The translations under genes were made by a program, and so were the position numbers. From Diabrotica undecimpunctata (taxonomy: Eukaryota > Arthropoda > Insecta > Coleoptera > Chrysomelidae): 64,000 nucleotides of DNA. The notes beneath the pieces were generated by a model that was not told the origin of the DNA, made no database searches, and worked only from the letters and a program-made list of their open reading frames with translations. This document shows, piece after piece, positions 42,773 to 54,779 of the stretch (position 1 is the stretch's first letter; each line of letters opens with the position of its first letter). Location: positions 18,855,235-18,919,234 of the forward strand of contig NC_092813.1 of assembly GCF_040954645.1 (NCBI RefSeq), given 5' to 3'.

Positions 42773-45441
42773 ACACCTGAAGATACTCCAGTTCAACATA
42801 GCATCACTGAGGCTAAGGATCAGCGAACTTCGAGAGACAGTCGTAAGGCATAACCCAGATGTCATATGCCTGTCTGAAACAAGATACATGACGGACTCCC
42901 AACTTCCAAGGATAACAAACTACGATGGATTCGGAAGAAGAGACGAACCAAACGACAGAGGAGTAGCCATCTATGTTAAGAACAACATAGAATGGAACCA
43001 GGTTTTGATGGATACACACCATTTCGAAAGTGTTGGAATTAAAGTAGGTATAGCTAATATCTTTTCAATTTACAGGAAGCACTCGGAAGAACTAGCCATA
43101 GAAGAACTGGATGCCTTACTCAACTCTGCACCAACCGTAGTCGTAGCAGGAGATTTCAACGCCAAACACACAGCATGGGGATGTATGACGGACACAGCAC
43201 CAGGAACAACTCTACTAAGATACTGCGAGGACAGAGATAGGATGTTATTCGCTCCAGACGAACCAACAAGGATCAATCCAATAAGAGGACACAACAACTC
43301 AACACTGGACCTGTTCATCACCAAGGATGTAATAATGGAAGACGTCAGAACATACTTCGAATGCAGTTCGGACCACAAGCCAGTAATAGGAAGGATGACA
43401 TCGAGAGTCGACTTGCCAAGGATAGAACCAGTAGAAAGATGGAGATGGAAAGATGCTAACTGGCCTAACTACAGAAGACAGCTAAACCAAATGGAAATGA
43501 AGAGAGAATTCCAATCAACAGAAGAAGTAGAAGAAAAGATCGAAGAAATCACAAGAAGAATCCAACGAGCAATGGAAGCCAACATCCCAAAATCAATGAC
43601 GAACAACAGAGGACTGATCATCCCAACAGAACTACAGGACATCATCAAGGATAGAAACAAGGCCAGACAAGCATTCCAAAGAACTAGAAGACAGGAATTC
43701 AAGGACTACGGAGACATCCTATCCGAAGAAATAAGAGTAAGACTGAGAAGTCTTACTGAAAACCAGTGGCACAACAACATCAGAAGAGCGGAAGAAAACC
43801 ATGGAAACGTTTGGAAAATGCTGAAGGCAAGAAGAAGAGGAAAACAAAAGATGCCACAAATCATGGACAACGAGGGAACACACTACGACACCCAAGGAAA
43901 AGTTGATGCAATATCAAGGAAGATGGCAGCCACACACAGACAAAACCAGGATATGTCGGATGCAAGAACAAAGAGGAAAGTCGAGCAAGAATACAACAGG
44001 ATCAGAAGAAGGAACGAGTTCCAAATAGACAAGGAAGACCATACCAGCCCAAGTGAAGTTGCAAAAATCATCAGGAAACTGAAAGGAAGCAGAGCACCAG
44101 GACAAGAAGGAATCCACAACATCACCCTCAAGGAACTTCCGAAGAAGATCATAGTACAGCTGTACTATATCTTCAAATACTGCCTGGAAAAAGGACATTT
44201 TCCAAACAACTGGAAACACGCCAAGATTATACCTCTTCTGAAACCAAGGAAAGATGGAAGAAGACCGGAAAGCTACAGGCCCATATCACTCCTGGAAACG
44301 ATGGGAAAAATCTTAGAAAAAATCATCTACAAGAGACTGGTGAAGCATACAGAAAGAAGAGGAGTCATCCAAGAAGACCAGTTTGGTTTCAGAAAAGGAA
44401 GAAACTGCGAACTCCAATTAGCAAGGATCATCAGCGACACGAAGATAAAATTCAACAGGAAACAGAAGACAGGATTAGCCATACTGGACATAGAGAAAGC
44501 ATACGACACGGTTTGGAAGAAGGCACTAATCTACAAGATGGACAAGGCTAGACTTCCACACTACCTCAATCAACATCTGCGACATGTATCTATCTAATAG
44601 AACATTCCAAGTTTCAGCTGACCAAAAGATGTCGACGATTCAAGATATCCAGGAAGGAATGCCTCAGGGCAGCATCTTATCACCCATTTTATATAACATT
44701 TTTGTTTCAGACCTCCCTACAGATCCAAGGACTTCTACAGCCCTGTATGCAGACGACACAGCAGTGTATGCATCCGGAAAAGACGAAAGAAGAATCATAG
44801 ATAACATGGAGAGCCACCTGGAAAGAATCACGGACTACACCGAAAAATGGAAAATCAAGATCAACGCCGAAAAAACGCAGTTCATCATTTTCGGCCAGGA
44901 TAGACGACAACTACGGAACCAGATCACAGTAGGAGACAACAGAATTCAGGAAACAGAGACGGTCAAATACCTAGGAGTCCACCTCGACAGAAAACTCAAC
45001 TTCCGGGTGCATACACAAAAAACTAAGGTAAAAGCTAATGCAGCTAAAAAACTAATACTTCCTTTCATTTTTAGGTCCAGTCCACTCTCGAAGGCGAAGA
45101 AAATTCAACTCTACCAAGCATATGTTAGGTCGGTGATTCTGTATGCTATACCAGTGTGGAGCTCCATTGCGGAATCACACTGGAAAAAGTTGGAAGCAAC
45201 TGAGAACTCATGCTACCGAATCATCGACGGAGCAGCATGGGAGGATAGAGTTACAAACGCGACGATCAAGAACAGGTTAGGATATACGCCACTAAGGGAA
45301 GTGGCCGAGAACAGAACCAGGTGGTTCTTCAACCAGGCCACTCGAAGACTGCGAAAGACCAGGGATATCCTCGAGAAGAACAGGATCCAGAGGATACACA
45401 GATCCACCCATAGACTGATCGACCACCTGATCAGGGTCTAA
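42762..45441 (+). pseudogene. LINE-A ORF2, unit B copy, one-base insertion
   Basis: This is the same protein as at 32268-34946. It has Gln and Lys codons where unit A has stops, but carries one extra base near 44568 (CTCAATCAAC for CTCATCAAC), just before the MPQGSILSP motif. The endonuclease and first RT half are therefore in one frame (42762-44597), and the catalytic half with YADD (44746-44757) is in the next (to 45441). The single indel explains why the two duplication units differ in length by one base. Confidence 0.9.
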
Positions 45442-45681
45442 CCAGGCGTGCAGGGAAGTAGGTACGTTTGCCGATTTTAGTACCTACAGAAGCAGACGAG
45501 GACACCACCCAAGAAAACCCAGGAACCGAAAGGAGAAATCTTCAAGCGCTGGCGGTGCACGAGCGGGACGTCGAGGAAGAAAGAAGGCTAAAATTTCTTA
45601 AGTTTTGACATGTAAATATCTTAGAATGGCAATAAACGTTTTTATTTTTATTTTTATTTTTTTATTTATACATAGAGACAG

Positions 45682-46175
45682 AATCGACAGGTGTTGACTG
45701 AAGGTTCTCTTCTTCCCTACCCCGGCTTGTGGACGTGTTGAGTTCACAAGTTGTTTCCTTTCCTTTTACCGCCGCTATCCGAAGTGCGTGTTGAGCTCTT
45801 CACTACCCGTACTCTGAAGCAGTCGTGTTGAGACTGTCGAGGAGTGTCCTATTAACCCGAATCACTTAAGGGACGTGTTGAGTTCCTTTCCTTCCTTTGT
45901 ACCTATCGTCCGCTGTTATTAAATCGATACAACGTTACCGTAAAATTTCAGATACACACTCGCTTGCCGACAAGACCAGTTCCATATGACAAGGTCAAGC
46001 TTAATTTGAATAAATAGGCCAGGTACTGAGAAGACTAAACCAAATTGTAAATATGTACGTAAGATTTTTGTCAATTTAATTTAAGGAAGACAATAAAGTT
46101 TTATTTTTATTTTGAACTCTGTCTCTGACTGTCTAAAAGCTACCCGGATAGTGACTCCCACGAGAGGACGTCACA
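45682..46175 (+). repeat. gypsy-1 3' LTR remainder, unit B copy
   Basis: Duplicate of 35187-35680, preceded by the LINE-A tail and target duplication (45671-45681) and followed by AATC. Confidence 0.95.
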
Positions 46176-46179
46176 AATC

Positions 46180-47269
46180 CATTATTTTGAATAAACTGGT
46201 TTTAAACTAGGTTTATCACATTATGATTACACTTAAGCCACAATTCGAAAATACATATAATTTACAAGTGGGGTTTTGTAAAAATTACTAATTATTGTGT
46301 TTTAAGTACATACTTCATACAACTCTTTTTGCGTTGCGTCTCTTGTTTGGCTTTTCCATGCGTCTCTTCTTTGGCTTTTCCAATACGTGAAATTTGACTC
46401 TTGTACATACGTACCGAATTATTTTTATCCATATACGAATGTATTCTATATAAAGGTTCTAGATCTGATCCGAATATCTGTTCTCTTTCGGTATTTTAGA
46501 TTTTTATTTAATTTTGTTGTATGTATTGTGCTTTGCTGGTAAAATGTTTATTTCGTATCTAATATACTTTTTATATATCTTGTATCTGTTTTATATGTTT
46601 TATCGTTATAACTTCTTTCTTGAAAAGTATACTGTGTCTATTTGGAATCCAGATGTTTTGTTTTTACAAATAATTTGTTAACATTAATTGGGAGCTGCTT
46701 TTATGACCTCATATTCTCTTTCTTTTCCTGATTTTTTTACATATGTTTTATATACATTTTCCATCATTATTGTCCATGCTTTCTGCCTTACGTGTTTCTA
46801 TGTCAGAGATTTTAAACATTTTCTATCATTTTATGTACAGCATTTCTGCCTTACGTGTTTGTATGTTTGATTTTTTATACATTATTGTCCGTGCTTTCTG
46901 CCTTACGTGTTTCTGTGTCAGATATTTTATAAATTTTCTATCATTTTATGTACAGCATTTCTGCCTTACATGTATCTATGTGAGATATTTTATACATTTT
47001 CCATCATTATTGTCCATGCTTTCTGCCTTACGTGTTTCTATGTCAGATATTTTCTATTATTTTATGTACACCATTTCTGTCTTACGTGTTTATATGTTAG
47101 ATATTTTATACATTTTTCTATCATTTTATCTACAGATTTTCTCTCTTACGTGTTTCTATGACAGATATTTTAAACATTTTCTATTATTATTGTCCATTTC
47201 TGTCTTACGTGTTTCTATATCAGATATTTTATAGATTTTTTCTATCATTTCATGTACAGCATTTCTGTC
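46180..47269 (-). repeat. Right-arm segment of the inverted repeat, unit B copy
   Basis: Duplicate of 35685-36774, with the minisatellite at 46750-47270. This copy remains joined to the full Harbinger-like element and, beyond it, to the outer arm. Confidence 0.92.
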
Positions 47270-47657
47270 TTAACCCCGTATTTATAGTCGGTACTCAAGC
47301 TCGTGCTTGAGCACGTGCTCCGCCAAGTCGAACTTACGTCAAAGTCATGCTCTAGTATTTGTTGTGTTCTATAAACGATACTTCGGGTATTCTCGTACAA
47401 GATTGATCTCAAGCACGAAAATTAGGGATTTTAAGTAAATTTGATAGATGGAATCCAATAAAAAGAAGATTCTGTCAATTATTATCATTGTCACCAAACT
47501 TTATTTAAATATTTTTTGCGCCAAATTTAGCTTTATTGAAGAAGAGGCATGTTGTGTATTAAAAAAATTAATTTTTAATAAATCATTTTAAGGTATGTAA
47601 TATATTATAAAAAAATATGCATTCGAGGGAATAAATTTCAATTATGTCGATTTTTAG

Positions 47658-48110
47658 ATGAGCGGACATTGTACTAAATATGCAGTGTATTCAACAAAAG
47701 GAAAGGTGTTTTTAATCCAGCTGGTAAAGGAAAATAATGCTGTAGAGAATAAAAGGACAAACGGTGCTTCCTTAATGAAAAAAGAAGGGTTGGGAGTACA
47801 ATACAGCGTATTATATAACTGCCAGCCTGAGGTAGATATATTAAGGACTTCAGAACAGCTACGAAAATTGTAAAACAAATTGAAACAGAGGTAAACTACT
47901 TTTATTTATTCAAGCAAAATTTTTATCGTAGAAAATGCAGAGAAACAACAGCATGCTGGCTACAGGTGATGGCCCTTGAAAAAAGCCAAAGCCTGATGTA
48001 GGTATGAAGTTTGTGAAAGTTGCTGTTCCCGACATATATGTAAGCATCGTCTGTCCTTGGGACAACACAGAAGTATTTGGAAGAGGTAAATTTACTATAT
48101 TTTCATACTT
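47658..48110 (+). pseudogene. Myb/SANT-like DNA-binding protein pseudogene
   Basis: The frame from ATG 47658 reads TKYAVYSTKGKVFLIQLVKE, NAVENKRTNGAS and then LRTSEQLRKL. This is the three-helix pattern of Myb/SANT-like (Myb_DNA-bind_5) domains encoded as the second gene of Harbinger elements, thought to bind element ends with the transposase. After LRKL a TAA replaces the conserved Trp (47871). A candidate 41-base intron (GTAAAC at 47891 to CGTAG at 47931) leads to EKQQH, a frame change, LATGDGP (family: ATGGGP) and later CPWDNTEVFGR (about 48055-48090), followed by a GTAAAT donor. It is therefore a broken gene with recognisable exon structure. Unit A contains only the first exon (37163-37378). 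Confidence 0.65.
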
Positions 48111-49065
48111 AGATAATTGTAGAACAAAAGGAGGCCCACCAGATAGGAGGACATATAAGTTTAATTACTGTAACATCAGAATTATCTGACTCCATCCATT
48201 GCTTTTCCAGTTCAAAATAAAGAGTTGTTATGTATGATAATTTTGAGAAATGTTACCTGTACATATAATAAGAATTTCAAGTAATACTTGTAATATGATA
48301 CCTGTTGTTCCTATAGAATATGTCAATGTGCTTCAAATGGTAAGTAATCTTAAATATACTTATGTAACAGTAATAACAATATGTTATTACATATGTAACA
48401 GTAATAACAAACACTACTACTAATGGAGTAGTAGCTATTATAATTGCAAATAAAAAGCATTCGCCAAAAAAAGGTTTGAATTATTCCAAAGTTTAATAGT
48501 AATCTATAGTTATGGATTTTTAAAACAATCATTTATATAATAACTATTCTTATTTTGTATTTAATGTATTATATTGAAAACTGTTAAAAATTCTAAATGT
48601 AAATACTAGTACTAGTATGTAGTATATTGTACTTAATGTATTATATTGAAAACTGTTAAAAATTCTAAATGTAAATACTAGTTTTGGTTATTTTGTTTTT
48701 AATGTATACTATGGTGGTTGTAAAGCGATTATTATATTATTTTATATTTAACAAGCCTGATATTATTCCATTTTTTAGTTTTATAAATTGTTACTTTCAA
48801 ATTTACTTATCGTGAAGGTTTATAAATATATTTTTAAATAAAGAATACTAATATTTTAAACGTGTAATTAATTTTATATTTGATAAGGAAAGGTTTTGTG
48901 AAAGGAATAAACACTTATTTAAAAGGAGAGAGACAACTCGAACTCAATAAAGATATACTTGCTTAAGTTGTTTTAAATTAAAATATAAAAAATACATTTC
49001 GACATATAAAATAAAAAAGAATATATTTAACATAGGTATTCAATAATATATTCACATTCTCATGC
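48111..49065. other. Non-coding interior of the Harbinger-like element, left of LINE-B(-)
   Basis: AT-rich with no supported gene. It contains a direct repeat of about 60 bases around TTGAAAACTGTTAAAAATTC (48570-48620 and 48630-48690). Confidence 0.5.
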
Positions 49066-49079
49066 ATAACATTGTTGAA
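49066..49079. other. LINE-B(-) target-site duplication, left copy
   Basis: ATAACATTGTTGAA recurs at 55294-55307. Confidence 0.9.
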
Positions 49080-50035
49080 CACACACACACACACACACAC
49101 GCAGTGATCAACCCTGCCCCTAGGAACATGTGTATACCAATGTAAGAATGGGATCCACATGTCCGAAGATCAAACCGGTCACACCTCGCTAGTCGAAGTG
49201 GTACCTATCTGACCCCCAGGCTTTTCCACCACCCCTCCTCATCGTGTGACTTACGTGAGGAGGCTTATGATCTGAAATTTACTTAAGATGCCCTGGGTAA
49301 TAGGACATCCTCGGTTTTTAGTGAATGTGGTTATGCCACCTAACTGTAGGGGTAGCCACATTTAGGCTTTTCTCCCTATTTACTTTACTGACTCAATTGA
49401 TTTTACTCTAGCTTTACGTCGGAACTTGAGTCCCTAAAAAAAGAAAAAAGAGCGTGTGTTCCGACCATAGAGCCATCAGCCTGAGCTGATGACTCTATGT
49501 CCGGAAAAGAGTGTGTGCTCGGTCACTCAGCCGCCGATTTGGCAAAATAAATTTTGTTCTCCTCGCCGGCTGAGCACCCGAGAGGGGTCCGGCCACCAAG
49601 CCCATGCATGCCGCACATGACCTCAGTGCTCGGATTTCGAGAGTAGGTCTTTCATTTCGATCTGCCTTAAGGGCCTAGTCCGCGGAGCGGTATATAGAAT
49701 TCTATATTTGCTATATAAGGTAAATTTACGTTAAACGGTTTAATGAGAAGTATGAATGTATCAATATTTTTTGTGGACTTCCTTGTGGCGTCGGGACTAT
49801 AAAATGCCTGGGCAACAATTCTTTCCTTTTTTCCTTAATCCTATTTGTGTGCGTGTATTGGGGTGTGCATTCCCAAGTGTATAATGCTCTCACACACCCC
49901 GGTGTATATTGGACTTATAATTACCTAAAAACCTAAAAAAGAAAAGCGTACCCTCTCGCCAGAGTTTTTTTTGGTGTGTTTTCTGATTGACTGCATTTCT
50001 TTGTTCGTTCTTCTTGCAACCATCTCATTCTTTAT
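49080..50035 (-). other. LINE-B(-) 3' untranslated region and TG tail
   Basis: It is collinear with 61348-62278 in the other copy. It includes GC-richer blocks (a CTATAGAGTCA-like hairpin near 49465-49500) and the terminal dinucleotide tail at 49080-49100. No open frame is conserved between copies. Confidence 0.75.
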
Positions 50036-52741
50036 TTATTCGTTCGGGTTCTCCCTATATCGAGCTATCTGTTGTTTTGGTCTTCTGTGTACCGTCCTTG
50101 TGTTTTCATTGTAGTTAGTCAGCTCTCTTAACATTCTGCTGGGGTGGTTTCTTAGTCCGTTAAAAATTTCATATGCTCTCTCGTCTAGCGTGCGTAGGAT
50201 TCTTGTTTGTCCTGAGTCTCTATATACATATCTCAAGGGTACGTACCTTGGTATCTTAAGGGCATCTCTGACTATTTGATTTTGAGTAGTCTGTATCTTT
50301 TTCCTGTTTGTTTTACAGGTGTGTCCCCACGCAGCGGATGCATATGTTAGGACTGGCAGGATAATACTATTCGCAACCCTGATTTTGGTTTTAAATCGTA
50401 GTTTACTTTTCCTTCCAATAAGTGTTGAGAGCTGACTTTTCAACGCTTTGGCTTTGCGTATTTGCTGATTGATGTGCTCAGTGAACGTTAGCTTCTTATC
50501 TAGATGTACCCCTAGATATTTAGCCTGGTTGGTCCAGTCTACTGGGGTGTTTTCGATTGTAATTTCGCGATTTGGTACACTTCTTCTGTGACTAAACATT
50601 ACAGCCTGTGTTTTATCTGGATTTAGGGCTATTTTCCATTTTATGCACCATCTTTGGAATCTGTTTAGTGCTCTTTGCAGATGATTAGCTGCATGATCCG
50701 GGTTTCTCCAGCTAACAGCTATTGCTGTGTCGTCAGCGTAAAGACTCAACAGAGAGCCTGGCCCTTTTGGCGTGTCGGCCGTATAGATGGTGTACAGGTA
50801 CGGCGACAGCACCGCTCCCTGAGGCACACCCGCCTCCAGGGTCCCGACTTCGGATAGGGTTGCCCCTATTCGAACTCTGAACCTTCTGTTGGCAAGATAT
50901 GACGCAAGGAGGCATGTCATCGCCTCACTGTAACCAAATTCATTCATTTTATAGATGAGTCCATGGTGCCAGACTCTGTCGAAGGCTTTGCTGACGTCCA
51001 GAAAAGCTGTAGCTGTGTACATTTTTTCATTAAATCCTTTGGTGATGAATTCTGTAAGTCGTAGTACCTGTAATTCACAGGAGTGTTCGCTTCTGAACCC
51101 GAATTGAGCCTCTGGTATGGTTCCTAGCATTTGTGATTCTTCATTGAGTCTTTTTAGTATAACTCTTTCCGCTATCTTGCTTATAGATGATAATAAGCTG
51201 ATAGGTCTGTAATTTTGCGGAAATGTGCCGTTTTTACCAGGTTTTGCAATCATTATTACGTGTGCCTCTTTCCACCTATCTGGGAAATATCGTAGTTTTA
51301 GCATGTTGTTTATTATGTTAGTGATATAAACAATAGCTTTTGTTGGTAGATTTTTCAGCGCCCTATTTGTGATGTTGTCGGGTCCTGGGGCTTTTTTGGC
51401 ATTTGTCATTTTTATAAGTTCCTTTATTTCTTCGGGAGATGTATGTGTAATACCTATTCTGCCCTTTTTCCTTCTAAGTCTTCTCGCTGTTCTTTCTACC
51501 TCTTCTTCAAAGTCTATGTTCTCGTCGGGGTCTTCGTTGTTTCTACACGCCCTTTCTAGTTCGTCCTTCATGACTTCGGCTTTGTCGATTTCCGTATGGA
51601 CAATCCCGTTTACTCCGTGTAGGGGAGGTATGGGTTTCTTGTCCTTTCGAAGGATTTTAGATAACTTCCAGAAGGCGGATTTGTTAGGATTTAGCTCATC
51701 GATATAGGAGTCCCAGCTTTCATTTCTATGATTTTGAAGTTGTTTTTTCACTTCCCTGTCTAGCTCATTTGCAATCCTTTTGTCTTCTACCATTCTTGTG
51801 CGGTAGGCTCTTCTTCTTTTCCGGTTTTTCTCTTTGATTAGGTTTTGAAGTTCTATACTTATATCCCTGAATCTTCCTTTTTGTCTTGTGATTGTTTCGG
51901 TTTTGGAGCTGGCATCGATAGCATTGTTTATTGCTTGTTCTAGTTTTATTACACTGTCTTCTAGTTCTGTAATATTATTAATTGTTGGGATGTTACCGAT
52001 GTTCTCGCTCACAATTCTTCTAAAGTTTGGCCAACTTGTTTTCTTTCTGTTGTGGGGCTGCAAATAGTTCAATTCTGTTGCGCCCAGGGTCAGGACGATT
52101 AGGTTATGTGTCGAATCGCCTTCATTTAGAGAGTGTATCTCGTATTGTTGACCCACGTTGTGTAGGATTGCAATGTCGAGATACGTAGGGAGTTCTCCGT
52201 GGAAACATGTCGGTTCTGTTGGTCCGATGACATATGTGTTCGGTCTGTTCTCGAGATGGTTGCAGAGATATCTTCCGTTTCGGTTGGTCGTCCTGTCAAA
52301 CCAATTGGGAGATCTAGCATTTAGGTCTCCAATAATTATAGTTGGCTCTTCTGAGTTCAGTATTAGGCTCAAATCTTCGTTGAAAATCGGATCATGTGGT
52401 CTAACGTAAGCTGACACTATTTTTAGTGTTTCGTTGTTGGCCTTAAGTCGAATAATTGTGGCTTCCATTGTCACCAGTCCGTCTGGTGTTGGGATGTGCT
52501 CGTGTTCGAGTCCCCTTTTGACTAATATAGCTGTTCCTCCTGATAATGCTCTATGATCCGTTCTATAGATATCGTAGCCTGGAAATTTTGTTTTTTTCCT
52601 TTCCACTAGTTTAGTTTCTTGAAGGGCTACGATATCGAGCTCTAATCTGTTTATTATTTCATCCAGAAGATTGATCTTTTTGAATATTCCGCCGGAATTC
52701 CATGACCCAATGCGTAGATCTTCGTTTTGGTTTGCTAACAT
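50036..52741 (-). CDS. LINE-B ORF2 (endonuclease + reverse transcriptase), intact frame
   Basis: This 901-residue protein would nick the target and copy its RNA there. The endonuclease is at residues 1-230: RIGSWNSGGIFKK, VALQETKLV, VSAYVRPHDP, IIGDLNARSPNWFD and finally GDSTHNLIVL, where most relatives have SDH. The RT runs from about 440: KKAPGPDNITNRALK, NYRPISLLSSISKIAE, FGFRSEHSCELQVLR, FLDVSKAFDRVW, VPQGAVLSPYLYTIY and the catalytic YADD (50729-50740). The C-terminus has LPVLTYASAAWGH and IVRDALKIPRYVP. The ATG overlaps the ORF1 stop (ATGTTAG), suggesting termination-reinitiation. No lesion was found. It is about 90% identical to the copy at 58651-61347. Confidence 0.93.
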   Translation of the reverse strand: MLANQNEDLRIGSWNSGGIFKKINLLDEIINRLELDIVALQETKLVERKKTKFPGYDIYRTDHRALSGGTAILVKRGLEHEHIPTPDGLVTMEATIIRLKANNETLKIVSAYVRPHDPIFNEDLSLILNSEEPTIIIGDLNARSPNWFDRTTNRNGRYLCNHLENRPNTYVIGPTEPTCFHGELPTYLDIAILHNVGQQYEIHSLNEGDSTHNLIVLTLGATELNYLQPHNRKKTSWPNFRRIVSENIGNIPTINNITELEDSVIKLEQAINNAIDASSKTETITRQKGRFRDISIELQNLIKEKNRKRRRAYRTRMVEDKRIANELDREVKKQLQNHRNESWDSYIDELNPNKSAFWKLSKILRKDKKPIPPLHGVNGIVHTEIDKAEVMKDELERACRNNEDPDENIDFEEEVERTARRLRRKKGRIGITHTSPEEIKELIKMTNAKKAPGPDNITNRALKNLPTKAIVYITNIINNMLKLRYFPDRWKEAHVIMIAKPGKNGTFPQNYRPISLLSSISKIAERVILKRLNEESQMLGTIPEAQFGFRSEHSCELQVLRLTEFITKGFNEKMYTATAFLDVSKAFDRVWHHGLIYKMNEFGYSEAMTCLLASYLANRRFRVRIGATLSEVGTLEAGVPQGAVLSPYLYTIYTADTPKGPGSLLSLYADDTAIAVSWRNPDHAANHLQRALNRFQRWCIKWKIALNPDKTQAVMFSHRRSVPNREITIENTPVDWTNQAKYLGVHLDKKLTFTEHINQQIRKAKALKSQLSTLIGRKSKLRFKTKIRVANSIILPVLTYASAAWGHTCKTNRKKIQTTQNQIVRDALKIPRYVPLRYVYRDSGQTRILRTLDERAYEIFNGLRNHPSRMLRELTNYNENTRTVHRRPKQQIARYRENPNE

Positions 52742-54779
52742 TTTCGGACGGCTTCTCCAAATGCAGTCATCATTTTTGTTGCTTTGTCCATCATGGACAT
52801 CATTTCCATCATTTTGTTATTATACTCTGTATGGAAGTTTGCGATGAGGGTAGCTGCGTCCTGTACCGACACTTCTTGTGGTTGTGCTGAAGATTCTGAG
52901 GTGGTTTCAGCGGATTTTTTCGCTGCCTGTGCGTAGCTGACTCCTTTGTTGATTGGAGCGCTGTTTATGGGTCTTCCTACCGGTCTTGTTGGGGCAGGTG
53001 TTTTCTTTTTGGGGGCCTTAGAGCATCCTCTATAATTTGCTGTGTGCGCTTCACCACAGTTTGCACATTTGGGGTCGGTTTCCCGGCTTTTCTCACAGTC
53101 GTTACTGATGTGGTTTTCTCCGCATTTTACACATCTGGATCCGCAATGGCAAGCCTTTGAGCTGTGATAGAACCCTTGACAGTTATAACACTGTAGGGTG
53201 TCTTTTGTGATTTTGAATTCATCCTCCACATAGATGCGCATGTAGCATATATCAGATATTTTTTTAATTTTTGCAACGTCTTCCTCTTTGAGGGTGACGA
53301 TGAAATGTGGCAGTACTTTTTTATCAGCTTTTTTGGAGATCATATTGATCACCCTTGTTGCTTCTATTCCTTTATTGTATAGTTCGTCTTTAATTGCTAC
53401 TGTGCTAGTAGTAGCAGATAGCCCTTTTATAATGACTCTTTTTAGTTTATCGCTATCTATGGGATATGCGATGAATTCTACTTTTGGACTGTGTTCTTCT
53501 AGGATGTGTACCATTCCTAGGTAATCTTTTCTGGTTTTTGTGTTAATAACTATCGATCTGCCTGATCGTGCAAACTTGTTGACTGATATTATGCCTTGGT
53601 TGGCTGCTCTCTGCAGGATTTTTTGGTGTTCTCCTACAGTTTTTAGGATTATCGCCGGTGGTTTCGGCTCTTTTACTATAGGCTCCTCGCTTGTTTTGAG
53701 TCTTTTGGTACGTCGTTTTCTTTTTCAACTTGGCTATTTTTGCTCAAGTTATTTTGGGCAGTTTTCTTTTTCTGGCTTCTTTCATGAGCCTCTTTCGCAG
53801 CCTTGTTAAATTCGATTTCTTTCCGCTGATTTATTATCTGCGTCTGCTTTTCGGCGACGCTTATTTTTGTTTTCACACTACTGTCTGATTTCTCAGTAGT
53901 GGTGCCTGTCTTTTTTCCTTTTTTGTTTTGGACTTGTGTCCAACCTGCAGGTTCTTTGGTTGTTATGATTCTTTCCGGCTCTTTAGGCTTGCCTTTGCTA
54001 CCGGATGGCTTTACGGGGGGAGGTGAACCGATTCCTAGTTCCACTAGCTTTACAACGTCATTATCGAGGGAGGCTTTCCACGGGTCGATTTCCATTATTG
54101 ACTCTTCTTTCTCCTTGGCTGCTGTTAATGCCATTATATGTTGTACAAGTTTTTGTATCTCCTTGTCCTTTTCTTTGTTTTCGTTTCTCAGCTCAGTCAT
54201 CTGAGCGAGAAGGTCTTGGATTTGTTTATTTGCCTTTTCCTCGCGGATACGGCTTTCTTCTTTAAGGGATTTGATCTGTTCCGTCAGTATATTGACCGAC
54301 CTTAAAAGCTCATTGGCCTTTTCCCTTTCCGCCATTTCTCTGGCCTTTTTCTTTACTTCTTCGTCTTCCGAAGAGTCTTCTTTGGGCCTTAGCCTTTTCA
54401 TTTTCTTGCCGATTTCGGGCTCGGCTTCATTTTTGGAGACGTTGTCCACGGCGGGTTGTGTCTCTACTACAGTTGGGGGTGGGGCTTCGCGCGATTCCGC
54501 AGCTGGGCTCGGCTCTTCGTCGATGGCGTCCATCGTATTGATATCGTCATCGGTGTCGATTTCGCTTTTTTCTTCGTCCGACTCGGGCAGATAGGAGTCA
54601 TCGTCAGATATTACGATTTCTATGTCGTCGATCGCGGGATTAGTCGATTTAATAAATTTATTATATAGCTCGATCGAGCTGTCAACAGAGGGGTTTGATG
54701 ATTCGGCTAAATCATTCTCTTCTTCTTCTTGTGTTGTCACCTGCGTGACAACACTTTCTGGGGGGGGAATATCACTCAT
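52735..54779 (-). pseudogene. LINE-B(-) ORF1 (coiled coil, zinc knuckles), one frameshift
   Basis: The first part (54779-53676, ATG, MSDIPPPESVV) is acidic, then has a Lys/Glu-rich probable coiled coil (about residues 130-215) and a basic linker. Comparison with the plus-strand copy shows that reading should continue into KPPAIILKTV. A one-base change near 53700 moves the rest into another frame, which runs to 52735. That second part has FARSGRSIVINT, the PRE_C2HC-like region, and three cysteine clusters: CYNCQGFYHSSKAC, CVKCGENHISNDC and CANCGEAHTANYRGC. The undamaged protein would be about 680 residues. The role is presumably RNA binding, as for other jockey-type ORF1 products. Confidence 0.85.

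Larger units (their letters stand above)
37438..47932. repeat. Tandem duplication, unit B (10495 bp)
   Basis: This is the second copy of 26944-37437. At 37438 the TGCGATTCTGG of gypsy-2 pol follows directly on Harbinger-derived TATCGTAGA. The same TATCGTAGA at 47932 continues into unique Harbinger sequence, so the junction is read on both sides. Confidence 0.97.

Noticed and set aside
26944..47932. Treating the tandem duplication purely as an assembly artefact
   Set aside because: The units differ at several positions and both outer breakpoints and the inner junction are distinct. It cannot be excluded without reads, so it is listed as a check rather than assumed.
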